64,000 nucleotides of DNA from Desulfomicrobium apsheronum (GTDB taxonomy: Bacteria; Desulfobacterota; Desulfovibrionia; Desulfovibrionales; Desulfomicrobiaceae): assembly GCF_900114115.1 (NCBI RefSeq), contig NZ_FORX01000021.1, forward strand, positions 23,253 through 87,252, in the 5' to 3' direction. This document shows, in pieces, positions 9,047-17,422 of this stretch; position 1 is the stretch's first letter; every line of letters starts with the position of its first letter. A program made the position numbers and the translations under genes. The notes under the pieces were generated by a model that saw nothing but the letters and a program-made list of their open reading frames with translations, was not told where the DNA came from and did no database searches.

Positions 9047-9564
9047 GAGTAGGTGTTGGCCCTGATCGTGTGATCCTTGAGTGTTTCGCGGGCGTGTCCC
9101 GCGAGGGATTTGGCCGGATACCCGATGCTGATGATGGATTCAACCCGCAAATGGGGGGGGATGTGCAGAATCTCGCGCACGCGGTCCTCGGCCGATCTTT
9201 CCTGGTCGTGTGGGCGCAGGCGAATCTGCACCCAGCAGCTGCCAAGCCCCAGGCTCTCACAGGCCAGTTGGAGGATGATGGAGGCGATGGCGCAGTCTTC
9301 GATCCAGGTGTCGGCCTTGTCCTCGTTGCCGAGCACGGCCACGCCCAGGGCCGCCTCGCGCAGAAAATGCGCGCCGTGCGGTTTGGCCGTGGACAGGGCT
9401 TCAAGGAGGGCTTTGTCCGTGACGAAAATGAATTCCCAGGGATCGAGCCCCCGGGATGACGGCGAGCGCAGCACGGCCTCCTTGAGCTGGGCCAGGATTT
9501 CGGGCTCGATGGCTTGCGGAGTGTAGTGGCGGATGCTGCGGCGTTTGCGCAGGATTTCGAGCAT
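9043..9564 (-). CDS. nitroreductase family flavoprotein
   Basis: This 173-residue FMN-dependent oxidoreductase begins MLEILRKRRSIRHYTP, the Arg-Ser-x-Arg FMN phosphate contact typical of the family, and has SPSSRGLDPWEFIFV after it. It is a short single-domain form. Such enzymes reduce quinones, nitro compounds or flavins with NAD(P)H. It is coupled to the Nudix gene by a 4-base overlap, which may reflect a shared role in nucleotide or redox damage control; that is inference. Confidence 0.88.
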   Translation of the reverse strand: MLEILRKRRSIRHYTPQAIEPEILAQLKEAVLRSPSSRGLDPWEFIFVTDKALLEALSTAKPHGAHFLREAALGVAVLGNEDKADTWIEDCAIASIILQLACESLGLGSCWVQIRLRPHDQERSAEDRVREILHIPPHLRVESIISIGYPAKSLAGHARETLKDHTIRANTYS

Positions 9565-9693
9565 GGTTTTTTCTCCCCGGCCGCTCTTTTAAGGATCGGC
9601 CATGGTGGTTGTGACCGCACTCCTTGATCAGTGCGGACGCATACCGTATCAAAGCCCTCATTGGGCGGCAATCGCCGAATCCTGGTGCTTTCC

Positions 9694-9718
9694 AAGGAGG
9701 AACAATGGAGGAACAATG
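9694..9718 (+). promoter_or_regulatory. tandemly duplicated ribosome-binding/start region
   Basis: An 11-base unit, GGAGGAACAAT, occurs twice in a row, so there are two Shine-Dalgarno plus ATG pairs. The first ATG (9705) opens a frame of only seven codons that ends at 9728, out of phase with the transporter gene; the second ATG (9716) starts the transporter. The upstream copy should compete for ribosomes. Confidence 0.7.
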
Positions 9719-10159
9719 GATGGACTGATTCTCGTCTTGACAGCGCTGGCTGGGTGTCTCATGCCGGTCCAGCCGGCCGTTAACGCCGTGACCGCACACC
9801 TGATGAGCAGTCCGTACCTGGCCTCGTTCTTTTCATTTTTGACCGGAACGCTGGTCTTGGGCCTTTTGTGCCTGTCCCTGCGCCTGCCCTGGCCCGACGG
9901 GAAAATCATGATGAGCCTGCCGTGGTGGGCCTGGACGGCCGGGCCCATGGGGGCCTTCTTCGTGACCATGACCATCGTCGCCGTGCCGCGCCTTGGAGCC
10001 ATGAGCGTCATGGCTCTCTTGATCGCCGGACAGATGGGCATCTCCCTGGTCCTGGATCATTTCGGGTGGCTTGGAATCCCGGCTCAGCCCATCTCCATGT
10101 GGCGGATTCTGGGCGCGATCCTGCTCTTCACCGGCGTGGTGCTGATCCGCAAATTTTAA
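9716..10159 (+). CDS. DMT-superfamily YdcZ/DUF606 small transporter
   Basis: This 147-residue protein has five hydrophobic segments, the half-size architecture of the DUF606/YdcZ branch of the drug/metabolite transporters, which probably work as dimers. The N-terminus LTALAGCLMPVQPAVNA and the C-terminal GAILLFTGVVLIRKF are typical of the family. Substrate is unknown. The start is the second ATG of a duplicated ribosome site. The DsrE-like gene starts 11 bases downstream. Confidence 0.85.
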   Translation: MDGLILVLTALAGCLMPVQPAVNAVTAHLMSSPYLASFFSFLTGTLVLGLLCLSLRLPWPDGKIMMSLPWWAWTAGPMGAFFVTMTIVAVPRLGAMSVMALLIAGQMGISLVLDHFGWLGIPAQPISMWRILGAILLFTGVVLIRKF

Positions 10160-10170
10160 GGAGCTTGCTT

Positions 10171-10515
10171 ATGAAAACAGTGCTGTTCGTATTCAACGGC
10201 GACCCCATGTGCTTTATCCACGTGCTTCTGAACGCGCTCGACATGCACGCCGCCGGGCACGAAGTCCGCGTCGTCATGGAAGGCGCGTCCGTGGCTCTGG
10301 CCCCGGCCCTGGTCAAACCCGAGCACCCCCTGGCCAAGCTTTTCGCCAAGGTTCGCGAAGCAGGACTGCTTGACGGCGCATGCAAGGCCTGCTCCGTCAA
10401 GCTCGGCGTCGCCGCCGAGGTCGAAGCCGCAGGTGTCGCGCTCATCGGCGACATGAACGGCCATCCGTCCATGCGCTCCTACATGGAAGCGGGATGCCAG
10501 GTCATCACGTTTTGA
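10171..10515 (+). CDS. DsrE/F-like small sulphur-relay type protein
   Basis: A 114-residue protein beginning MKTVLFVFNGDPMCFIHVLL with the DsrE-like fold pattern and a CKACSVKLGV segment holding two cysteines, at the position where DsrE-type proteins keep their persulphide-carrying cysteine. Related proteins are annotated as cytoplasmic DsrE-family proteins of unknown role. The start has AAGGAG upstream. It overlaps or abuts the following NTPase gene, so the two are translationally coupled. Confidence 0.8.
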   Translation: MKTVLFVFNGDPMCFIHVLLNALDMHAAGHEVRVVMEGASVALAPALVKPEHPLAKLFAKVREAGLLDGACKACSVKLGVAAEVEAAGVALIGDMNGHPSMRSYMEAGCQVITF

Positions 10516-11069
10516 TCCGGGACAGCCAGATCGGCCAGGGTGGTGACGCTCCGCTGGTCATCCGGGTCGGTTCGCTCAACCCGGTCAAGCTCGGAGCCAT
10601 CCGCGAGGTCATGTTGGGGCCTTTCCCCCTGGCCCGGTTCGAGCCCGTGTCCGCTCCCTCCGAGGTGCCGGATCAGCCTCTCGGAATTGAAGAGACCCTG
10701 CGCGGAGCAAAGAATCGCGCCAGGAACGCCTTTGCCGGTTGCACCCTGTCCGTGGCCCTGGAATCGGGCCTCATCGAGGTGCCCGGGTCCAATACCGGCT
10801 ACATGAATCTGACGGCCTGCGCCATTTACGACGGCCGCGAAATGTATCTGGGGCTTGGCCCCGCTTTCGAGCTGCCCCCGGAAGTGACCCGGCTGGTGGT
10901 GGTCGAGGGCCTGGAACTTGATCCGGCCGTGCGCCGGGCCGGGCTGACCGAGAACGAGCGTATCGGATATGCCCAAGGCATCATCGGGGTTTTGAGCGGC
11001 GGGCGGGTCACGCGCATGGATTACAGCCGGCCGGCGGTGTCCATGGCCCTGGTCCGCATGGGTCTTTAG
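10494..11069 (+). CDS. yjjX: inosine/xanthosine triphosphatase, DUF84/YjjX family
   Basis: It hydrolyses non-canonical ITP/XTP to keep them out of nucleic acids. Signatures are VGSLNPVKLGAI near the N-terminus, VALESGLIEVP, and the GIIGVLSGGRVTR segment near the C-terminus. The start is uncertain: ATG 10494 lies inside the preceding gene, while a TTG at 10512 overlaps its stop. The conserved core begins only at about residue 20 from ATG 10494. Length (191 aa) is normal. Confidence 0.85.
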   Translation: MPGHHVLIRDSQIGQGGDAPLVIRVGSLNPVKLGAIREVMLGPFPLARFEPVSAPSEVPDQPLGIEETLRGAKNRARNAFAGCTLSVALESGLIEVPGSNTGYMNLTACAIYDGREMYLGLGPAFELPPEVTRLVVVEGLELDPAVRRAGLTENERIGYAQGIIGVLSGGRVTRMDYSRPAVSMALVRMGL

Positions 11070-11241
11070 CCGCTTGGTCCCGCGCCGCGGGTTGTCTACG
11101 TCGCCTTGAAAAAAAGGATTTTCGCGTGCATTGTCATGAACTGCGGTCCCGGTTTTTCCCGCGCGCCCAAATTTAGTGGTCAACCTGCAAGAAGCGTTTT
11201 GAAACAATCGTAAGTTCAACCATATTGCCAACGAGGAAAAT

Positions 11242-11652
11242 ATGTCCCGCTCATATCTGGTCTATCGCTGCAAAGAAGGAGATGTGCTCAAGAAGCCCGA
11301 GGCCGTCATCGCCCTTTGGGACGAGGATGTGCCGCGTTTCTCCGAAATCCTGGACGAGGCCACCGCCTCGCATCCCTCAAGGGCTCGCAAGCCGGGAGAA
11401 TACTGGGAAATCGTGACCAAGGAAAAGGCCGACTCCTATGACTGGGAAAAGGTCGTGGCGCCGGTCAAGAACAAGGACCACGATCCGCTTGGCGACATGT
11501 GGAAGGAGCGCGCCAAGATCGAGAAGCTGATGGATGAGGGCGCGAGCCTGGAGCAGGCCCTGGACGTCATGACGCCGTTCAGCCACACGTTTCGTTACGA
11601 ATCCGAGGCTCCAAAAAATCTTCTTCCCAAGATGGGCGAAGTCGAATCGTAG
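11242..11652 (+). CDS. hypothetical protein, 136 aa
   Basis: A charged soluble protein (many Glu, Lys, Asp) with no membrane segment, signal or known motif. GAGG precedes the ATG by 6 bases. The C-terminal region around MWKERAKIEKLMDEGASLEQAL looks helical. I do not recognise the family. It is separated from the preceding NTPase by about 170 bases and is followed after 37 bases by the DUF3124 gene. Confidence 0.65.
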   Translation: MSRSYLVYRCKEGDVLKKPEAVIALWDEDVPRFSEILDEATASHPSRARKPGEYWEIVTKEKADSYDWEKVVAPVKNKDHDPLGDMWKERAKIEKLMDEGASLEQALDVMTPFSHTFRYESEAPKNLLPKMGEVES

Positions 11653-11689
11653 CATTTTCGGGGCCCGGCGCCCCGTAAAGGAGACGCTC

Positions 11690-12151
11690 ATGCGCTGGAT
11701 CATTCTGTGCCTGCTTCTCATTCCCCTGCCCGGATTTTGCGGCGGCCCGGCCCTGTCTTCGGGCCAGCTGCTCTACGTGCCCGTGTATTCGCACATCTAC
11801 ACCGGGGACAAGGAGCGGCCGTTCAATCTGGCCGTGACCCTGTCCATCCGCAATACCGATCCGCGCGGAAGTCTCAGGCTGACGGCGGTGGACTATTACG
11901 ATACCGAAGGGCATTTGGTCCGACACTACCTTGAGGCACCTTTGGAGATGAAGCCGCTGGCCTCGATTCGTTACGTGGTGGCCGAAAAGGACGTCAAGGG
12001 CGGTTCGGGAGCCAATTTTCTGGTGCGCTGGGAGGCCCCGGATGCGATCAATGCTCCGGTGGTGGAGTCGGTCATGATCGGAGCCCAGTCGGGACAGGGC
12101 ATTTCCTTCACTTCCCAGGCGAGGGAAATTCAAGAACACTCACACGATTAG
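11690..12151 (+). CDS. DUF3124 secreted protein
   Basis: This 153-residue protein has an N-terminal signal sequence (about residues 1-20, RWIILCLLLIPLPGFCGG). The mature part contains the DUF3124 pattern, with LYVPVYSHIY, TLSIRNTD and VVESVMIG. The function of the family is unknown; it is found in sulphate reducers and cyanobacteria. A 6-bp GC hairpin with a 5-base loop (11659-11675) sits just before the AAAGGAG ribosome site. Confidence 0.8.
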   Translation: MRWIILCLLLIPLPGFCGGPALSSGQLLYVPVYSHIYTGDKERPFNLAVTLSIRNTDPRGSLRLTAVDYYDTEGHLVRHYLEAPLEMKPLASIRYVVAEKDVKGGSGANFLVRWEAPDAINAPVVESVMIGAQSGQGISFTSQAREIQEHSHD

Positions 12152-12160
12152 GGAGTACGG

Positions 12161-12571
12161 ATGGAGAACGTGATGGAAGAATTTGAGGCGTTTGTTTCCA
12201 CGTGGGATTCCTGCGAAGCCAAGGATGCATTTCTGGTTTTCAGACAGGCTCTTGAGGCTGTCGATGGCGTAACCCTTGATTTCAAGGCCCGCCCGGGCAT
12301 CACCTATTCCCTGCGTGGCGCGCATCCGGACCAGCAGGGACGGGACCTCTTCGCGCTGATCGACGTCATCGACGACGATCCGGAACAGCGCTGGCTTTCG
12401 GTCTGCTTTTACGACGATCTGGTCACCGACGAACAGGAGCAGGGCGACTGGGTTCCCGGCGGTCTCATGGGTGAGGATGCCCGTTGCTTCAACGTCGACG
12501 AGGCCGACGAGGATCTCGTGACCTATGTGGTCGAGCGTATCCGTGAAGCCGGAGCCGGCGCGGCAAAATAG
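12161..12571 (+). CDS. hypothetical acidic protein, 136 aa
   Basis: A strongly acidic soluble protein with the acidic patches IDVIDDDPEQRW and VDEADEDLVTYVV. No signal or membrane segment. It starts 9 bases after the DUF3124 stop, so the two are co-transcribed. ATG 12173 is an alternative start. I do not recognise the family. The size and acidity resemble small chaperone-like or nucleic-acid-mimic proteins, but nothing specific supports that. Confidence 0.65.
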   Translation: MENVMEEFEAFVSTWDSCEAKDAFLVFRQALEAVDGVTLDFKARPGITYSLRGAHPDQQGRDLFALIDVIDDDPEQRWLSVCFYDDLVTDEQEQGDWVPGGLMGEDARCFNVDEADEDLVTYVVERIREAGAGAAK

Positions 12572-12673
12572 GGCGGCTGGGCTTTTTGACCGAAGAGGGC
12601 GTGTCCTTGCCGGTCAAGGCCCATGACTGGCAGACCTTGAGCGGATCACTGCTTTTATTTTCAGGAGCAGCGC

Positions 12674-13669
12674 ATGGCGTATATTCTGGCCGCCGACATC
12701 GGCGGGACAAACAGCCGTTTTGGACTTTTCGCTCATTCGCCGGGCCAGGATCCGGAACTTCTGGAGTCATTTACCGTCCTGACCGACTCGGTCTCTTCCC
12801 TTGAGCACTTGCTGCTGCGGATTCGGGAGGGGGGCTTGAGCCTTGATCCCATGGACGCGGATCAGGTCGTCCTGGCCGTGGCCGGACCTGTTCGGGACGG
12901 GGTGAGTTGCAGCCTGACCAATGCCTCCTGGGACATCGATCTGCGTGAGTCCACGGGCGGATTACCGTTTGAGCGAACCGTCCTGATCAACGATTTCGTG
13001 GCTCAGGCCCTTGGCTGCCGGACCCGCGACGCGGCCGGGTCCTCCATTTCGATACAGAAGGGAGTGCCTCGGTCCGGAGTGGTGGCGGCGGTAGGCCCGG
13101 GGACGGGGCTTGGCCTTTGCGCCCTGGCTCCCCTGACCTCCGGCTGTCCTGATTTTCTGGCCTTGCCCTCCGAGGGCGGTCACGCTCCCCTGGCTTTTGT
13201 CACCGAACGCGAGTTCGAGTTTCTGCGCTTTCTAAAGGACCGCACCGGCCATTCCCACGCATTCGGCGACATCGTGGTCTCGGGCCGGGGCCTTGTCGCC
13301 ATGCACCTGTTTCTGACGGGGCGCGACCTGTCCCCGGCGGAGGTGGCCCGGGAGATCGGGCCTGAAAGCGAAACGACTGCCTGGTTCGCGCGGTTCTTCG
13401 GCCGCGTGTGCAGGGGCTACGTTCTCAATGTGTTGGCCTGGGGAGGCCTTGACCTGTGCGGCGGGATAGCGGTCAAGAATCCCTTTTTTGCCACTCACCA
13501 TGAATTTTTGCGCGAATTTTGCGATTGCCCGGCCTATGGGCATCTTCTGGCCGAGGTTCCCGTCCGGCTGATCACCATCCCCGATACGGGCCTGCGCGGC
13601 GCGGCCAGCCACGGACGATCGCTCCTAGACGCTGGTATAAAGGACGTCAGCCACATTTTTGTGAGGTAG
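12674..13669 (+). CDS. glk: glucokinase
   Basis: It phosphorylates glucose to glucose 6-phosphate with ATP. The phosphate-1 loop AADIGGTNSRFG is at residues 6-17, LINDFVAQALG matches the catalytic Asp region, and GPGTGLG is the adenosine loop. The 331-residue length and lack of the ROK zinc motif point to the E. coli Glk group. AGGAGC precedes the start. With phosphofructokinase and phosphoglucomutase elsewhere in the window it suggests glycogen or sugar use, although these genes are not linked as an operon. Confidence 0.9.
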   Translation: MAYILAADIGGTNSRFGLFAHSPGQDPELLESFTVLTDSVSSLEHLLLRIREGGLSLDPMDADQVVLAVAGPVRDGVSCSLTNASWDIDLRESTGGLPFERTVLINDFVAQALGCRTRDAAGSSISIQKGVPRSGVVAAVGPGTGLGLCALAPLTSGCPDFLALPSEGGHAPLAFVTEREFEFLRFLKDRTGHSHAFGDIVVSGRGLVAMHLFLTGRDLSPAEVAREIGPESETTAWFARFFGRVCRGYVLNVLAWGGLDLCGGIAVKNPFFATHHEFLREFCDCPAYGHLLAEVPVRLITIPDTGLRGAASHGRSLLDAGIKDVSHIFVR

Positions 13670-13729
13670 CAACCTACGAAAGTGTCGGTATTTTTTAAGC
13701 TGCCAGTATAAAAATCAATTAGTTGTGAC

Positions 13730-13744
13730 TGGCACAAGAGCTGC
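13730..13744 (+). promoter_or_regulatory. candidate sigma-54 promoter
   Basis: TGGCACAAGAGCTGC carries GG and GC exactly 12 bases apart, with TGGCAC fully matching the -24 consensus and CTGC in place of TTGC at -12. Transcription would start near 13756, leaving about 15 bases before the ATG, just enough for the ribosome site. This is a consensus match only. Confidence 0.4.
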
Positions 13745-13746
13745 TT

Positions 13747-13768
13747 CAGCCTCCTCAACAGGAGGCTG
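13747..13768 (+). promoter_or_regulatory. hairpin sequestering the ribosome site
   Basis: Arms 13747-13755 and 13760-13768 form a perfect 9-bp stem with loop CAAC. The 3' arm contains the AGGAGG ribosome site of the gene starting at 13771. If transcribed as a whole, it would hide the site. It is only fully transcribed from a promoter upstream of the sigma-54-like site. Confidence 0.55.
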
Positions 13769-13770
13769 CC

Positions 13771-14721
13771 ATGCCCGTCATCACAACGCCTTTCGGAGTT
13801 CTTGAAACCCTTCCCAGCATCGAGTTTTTTTCGGGCGGCACCGTGCAGTCCTGCATCGCCGCCCGGTCTTGTCCGCTGTTCACACCCCTTGGTTCCCTTG
13901 TCCCCCAGTTCACCGCCAGCAGCCTGCGCAAACGCCAGTTGCCGGCCATCTCCTTTCATCCAAACGGCATGCTCCGCAATCTTCCGCTGGAAGAGCAGGT
14001 CATGGTCCCGACTCCGCTTGGCATGCTGCCCGCCGAACAGGTCACCTTCTACGATACCGGAGCCGTCAAGCGCGTCTTCCCCTTGAACGGCACCTTGAGC
14101 GGTTACTGGACCCAGGAGGACGAGGCCGCCATGGCCACGCCCCTGAACTTGGACACGCCCATCGGATGCGCCCGGGTCAAGCCGGTCTGCGTCTATTTTG
14201 GCCCCGAAGGCAATCTGCGCAGCCTGACCCTCTGGCCGGACACGGTGCTCGAAGTGCCCACTCCATTGGGAAACATCGGTGCAAGGTCCGGAGTTTCGTT
14301 TTTCGACAGCGGGGTGTTGCGCTCCCTGGAACCGGCCAGTCCCGTGGCCGTGCGGACGCCTCTGGGCGAACTTTTGGCCTTTGACCAGGACGCGGTGGGT
14401 ATCTGCGGCGATCGAAATTCACTGCGCTTCCGCGAGAATGGAGCCTTGCTTGGCCTGACGACGGCGGCTCACGCTTTCGAGGTGGAGCTGGAAAACGGCC
14501 GCAAGCGAACCCTGGCCCCGCCCCTGCGCCGTCACCCCTGTGATGGCGAACGCATGGAGGCGGGCTCCATCACTCTTGATTTCAGCCCCGGACAGGTCAG
14601 CTTCACCTTCGCGGATTCCCCGCGCATCAAGGTCAAGACCGAAGGAGTCACGGCTTCCCGATTTTTTCTGCCGCTGCCGTCGCTGTCACCCATGTGCTCC
14701 ATGGGCGCGGGTAAGTGGTAG
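13771..14721 (+). CDS. protein of six TPLG / F-x3-G-x-L repeats
   Basis: A 316-residue soluble protein built of six imperfect repeats of 32-46 residues. Each has a TP(L/F/I)G turn (residues 6, 38, 81, 129, 164, 196) and a strand with the pattern F-x3-G-x(V/L) (for example EFFSGGTV, TFYDTGAV, SFFDSGVL, RFRENGAL). The strand motif resembles MORN-type or YwqK-type repeats, giving a beta-hairpin array. No signal peptide or enzyme motif is visible. The function is unknown; a binding surface is a reasonable guess. The gene has an unusual hairpin over its ribosome site. Confidence 0.8.
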   Translation: MPVITTPFGVLETLPSIEFFSGGTVQSCIAARSCPLFTPLGSLVPQFTASSLRKRQLPAISFHPNGMLRNLPLEEQVMVPTPLGMLPAEQVTFYDTGAVKRVFPLNGTLSGYWTQEDEAAMATPLNLDTPIGCARVKPVCVYFGPEGNLRSLTLWPDTVLEVPTPLGNIGARSGVSFFDSGVLRSLEPASPVAVRTPLGELLAFDQDAVGICGDRNSLRFRENGALLGLTTAAHAFEVELENGRKRTLAPPLRRHPCDGERMEAGSITLDFSPGQVSFTFADSPRIKVKTEGVTASRFFLPLPSLSPMCSMGAGKW

Positions 14722-14753
14722 ATCCCAACGAACCAATCCGCAAAGGAGGAATT

Positions 14754-15005
14754 GTGAACGTAAGTTGTCTGGAAAAAGTGGTGGAATATGCGTCCATGCC
14801 TCTGCATGGGACACTCTCGCGCAAGCTCAGAAAAGGGCTCAAGATTCAGATCAATGAAGGCCGGATCTATGAAAAGGCCGTTCTTTTCCTGGGCTCCGAC
14901 TTTCTGCGCGTGACCGAGAAGGAAGAGGGAATGTCCGTAAATACCTACTATGGCTGGGAGGAGATCGTTTCCATCCGTACCTACAGTTCGGAACCGGAGG
15001 AATAG
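14754..15005 (+). CDS. hypothetical protein, 83 aa
   Basis: A small basic/acidic protein (NVSCLEKVVEYASM at the start, TYYGWEEIVSIRTY near the end). GTG 14754 is chosen because AAAGGAGG lies just upstream; an earlier in-frame ATG at 14715 overlaps the end of the preceding gene and lacks a ribosome site. Predicted as a small beta-rich fold (LKIQINEGRIYEKAVLFLGSD could be an SH3-like barrel), but no family is recognised. Confidence 0.65.
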   Translation: MNVSCLEKVVEYASMPLHGTLSRKLRKGLKIQINEGRIYEKAVLFLGSDFLRVTEKEEGMSVNTYYGWEEIVSIRTYSSEPEE

Positions 15006-15010
15006 TCTTA

Positions 15011-15030
15011 AGGGGGCTTTGCAGCCCCCT
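15011..15030 (+). terminator. GC-rich hairpin after the 83-aa gene
   Basis: AGGGGGCT and AGCCCCCT form a perfect 8-bp stem around TTGC, 6 bases after the stop codon. No T-run follows, so it is a weak or Rho-assisted terminator at best. Confidence 0.45.
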
Positions 15031-15205
15031 GACCGCAGTCTGCCCGGGGTCATGAGCACGCCAGCGGTGGTGGGGAGGGCATTGATCCCTCTTGAGGAAA
15101 GCACAGGGTGAGTTCAAAGAGCCCACCTGCTCCTGAATTCAATTTGGTATTTTGGCTGAAATTCTTAAAACTCCGAATCTTTTAATAACTGGGTAGTCCT
15201 CCGAA

Positions 15206-15234
15206 TTGCCAATAGGGTCTTGGTGGTATATATC
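15206..15234 (+). promoter_or_regulatory. candidate vapBC promoter
   Basis: TTGCCA and TATATC are separated by 17 bases about 30 bases upstream of vapB. The -10 region overlaps an AT-rich imperfect palindrome that could be the VapBC operator, consistent with the usual autoregulation of such operons. Confidence 0.45.
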
Positions 15235-15263
15235 ATGGTATCTATCAAAAACGGAGGTTCACC

Positions 15264-15491
15264 ATGCAGACCGCCAAGCTTTTTAACAATGGTCGAAGTC
15301 AAGCCGTCAGGCTACCCAAGGAGTTGCGGTTTTCCGGAGAGGACGTGTACGTCAGGAAAATCGGCAACATGGTAATTTTATTGCCCAAGGACGATCCATG
15401 GTCGCCACTGGTGAACAGTCTGGACCAGTTTTCTTCCGATTTCATGAACACGAGGGAGCAGCCGCCGCTTGATGCGCGGGAAGAGCTGTGA
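15264..15491 (+). CDS. vapB: VapB-type antitoxin (AbrB/SpoVT fold)
   Basis: A 75-residue antitoxin whose N-terminal half (AKLFNNGRSQAVRLPKELRF) is the swapped-hairpin AbrB DNA-binding domain. The C-terminal half (from about residue 45) would wrap around and block the toxin. GGAGG precedes the ATG. The last four bases overlap the toxin start. It normally represses its own operon together with the toxin. Confidence 0.92.
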   Translation: MQTAKLFNNGRSQAVRLPKELRFSGEDVYVRKIGNMVILLPKDDPWSPLVNSLDQFSSDFMNTREQPPLDAREEL

Positions 15492-15895
15492 TCACCTATT
15501 TACTGGACACGAATATTTGCATTTACGTCATCAAGCGCAGCCCAACGCAGGTGCTGGAGCGTTTTCGGAAGGCTGATGTTTCAAGCATCGGCATTTCGTC
15601 CATAACGTTCAGTGAACTGATGTATGGTGCGGCCAAAAGTTCGCGTCCCGAGCAGAATCGGATCGCACTGACGCAATTCGTGGCCCCGCTGGAAATCATG
15701 CCCTATGATGACTCGGCTGCAGGGCGGTACGGAGACCTGCGAGCCTGTCTGGAACGGCAAGGCACACCTATCGGCTCGCTGGACATGCTCATCGCCGCCC
15801 ACGCCCTGGCACTGGATTGTGTTCTGGTGAGCAATAATTTGAAGGAGTTTGTGCGCGTTCCGCACCTGCGAATGGAAAATTGGACGGTGGAATGA
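15488..15895 (+). CDS. vapC: VapC-type PIN-domain ribonuclease toxin
   Basis: A 135-residue PIN nuclease. Acidic active-site residues are visible: D7 in LLDTNICIYV, the Glu in ITFSELMYG, and the Asp in GSLDMLIAAHA. VapC toxins cleave tRNA or rRNA. It starts with GTG, overlapping the antitoxin stop by 4 bases (GTGA), which couples toxin synthesis to antitoxin translation. The closest known architecture is the VapC1/MvpT group, with the INxxxxYV variant common there. Confidence 0.93.
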   Translation: MITYLLDTNICIYVIKRSPTQVLERFRKADVSSIGISSITFSELMYGAAKSSRPEQNRIALTQFVAPLEIMPYDDSAAGRYGDLRACLERQGTPIGSLDMLIAAHALALDCVLVSNNLKEFVRVPHLRMENWTVE

Positions 15896-15956
15896 GATCA
15901 GTGGCACGTTGAAAGCGCACGTTTCCTGCGCGGTGACAAAAATTTGATGTCGTTAT

Positions 15957-17237
15957 CTATCCCGCCATCCGGCGCAATGCCGACAAAAAGCGCGAGCGCA
16001 GTTTTTCGCCCAGGAGCGCCCGTTTGACCGGCGGGAGTTTCAGGAATCCGCCGACAAGGGCGCGCATGAACTCCTGGGTGCGGCTCTCTGGATTATCGAA
16101 GATGAAGGTCTGGAAGGTGTCGCGTTCCAGTGCCTGGAGCATGACCCGCTCGAAGCTGTCTTCGGGGTGATATACTTTTTGCGGGCGAGGCTTAAGCTTG
16201 AGCGCTCCGGTTGGACATTTCAGGGCGCAGACCCCGCAGCCCAGGCACACTTCTTCGATCCGCGCCAGTTTCGCGGGCTTGCGGGACGCGTTGGCGGCTT
16301 CCCGTGCGTGCATATCCACGGCGTTGACCGGGCAGGCCTTGGCGCACAGGCCGCAGCCCGTGCACAGGTTTTCGTCCACCACGGCCACGAAGTTCGAGGT
16401 GACCAGGATGCCCGTGTATCCGGTCTCCCGCACGCCCTGGAGCAGATTGCAGCAGCAGCCGCAGCAGTGGCAGATGAAGCCGGCGTCGCGGCGGACGTTG
16501 TCGGCAGTCAGGGTCAGGCCCTGGTCCCGGGAGCGGGCCAGGATGTCGCGCATCTGCATTTTGTCGATGGGTTTGGCGAAGCCGTTGCGGATCAGGAAGC
16601 GCGCGCCGGTGCCCATGGAGGTGCAGGTGTCCATGGGCGTGCGGCAGGGAGCGTGCCCGAGGTGGTGCTTCTCGTGGCGGCAGGAGCACAGGCCGAGTGA
16701 AAATTCCGTGTGCTCCTCGATGAGCGCGGAAGCCTTCTCGTAATCCAGAATCTCCACATGTTCACCCAGCGCCTCTTCGTGCGGCAGGGCACGCATGACC
16801 GAGGTGGCCTGACCGTCACCGAAATTGGCATGCAGGAAATCCTTGTCTCCGAACATGTAGGCCTGAAAAAGTTCCGCCCAGCGTGCGCGCGGCAGATCCG
16901 GCCCGGTGCGCATCATGGTGAATTCGAAGAAGCCGATGACAATGGGGCTGACCATGTACTGGTAGCGCGCGCCGTCCCAGATATCGATGACCAGGCCCTT
17001 TGCGCAGAGTCCTTCGATCATGGGGCGCAGGGCGTCTTCGGGTTCGCCAAGCATGCCTGAGATGCGCTCCAAGGTAGAGGGGCGGTAGGGCATGCGCGCG
17101 ACCAGTTCGGCCTCGGGCCGGGAATACAGCTCTTCCACCAATTGTCTGAAGATCGGTGTCCACGGGGTGCGCACCGGGGCCTGGTCGAGGCGGTGTCCGA
17201 GTTTGCGGAAGATGTCCTTGCTTGTGATGTGTCCCAT
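15957..17237 (-). CDS. 4Fe-4S dicluster ferredoxin-like protein
   Basis: A 426-residue soluble protein. Residues 1-200 are winged-helix-like (TLERISGMLGEPEDALRPMIEGL), then a cysteine-rich middle (LCSCRHEKHHLG and HCCGCCCN), and a bacterial ferredoxin domain with CTGCGLCAKACP and CLGCGVCALKCP binding two 4Fe-4S clusters. Similar proteins in sulphate reducers are annotated as 4Fe-4S proteins of unknown partner. The ATG at 17237 is chosen over an in-frame start at 17297 because it has an AGGGA site and a native N-terminus. It is divergent from the TSUP transporter, which may share its regulation. Confidence 0.85.
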   Translation of the reverse strand: MGHITSKDIFRKLGHRLDQAPVRTPWTPIFRQLVEELYSRPEAELVARMPYRPSTLERISGMLGEPEDALRPMIEGLCAKGLVIDIWDGARYQYMVSPIVIGFFEFTMMRTGPDLPRARWAELFQAYMFGDKDFLHANFGDGQATSVMRALPHEEALGEHVEILDYEKASALIEEHTEFSLGLCSCRHEKHHLGHAPCRTPMDTCTSMGTGARFLIRNGFAKPIDKMQMRDILARSRDQGLTLTADNVRRDAGFICHCCGCCCNLLQGVRETGYTGILVTSNFVAVVDENLCTGCGLCAKACPVNAVDMHAREAANASRKPAKLARIEEVCLGCGVCALKCPTGALKLKPRPQKVYHPEDSFERVMLQALERDTFQTFIFDNPESRTQEFMRALVGGFLKLPPVKRALLGEKLRSRFLSALRRMAG

Positions 17238-17422
17238 GATGGTCCCTGGTTGCGCGGTTGATGGGCGATGATGCCCCCGCCCCAGCCGGAATTGCAAGCA
17301 CGAATCCGCTCATTTGCGCCACGCGGCGTTGACAAGCACGTCAGACTGGTTCAAATATTGGTCCTACCAATTTATCGGGTCGTTCGCGGCATGTCCTGCG
17401 CGGCCTCCATCGGGAGGATCTC

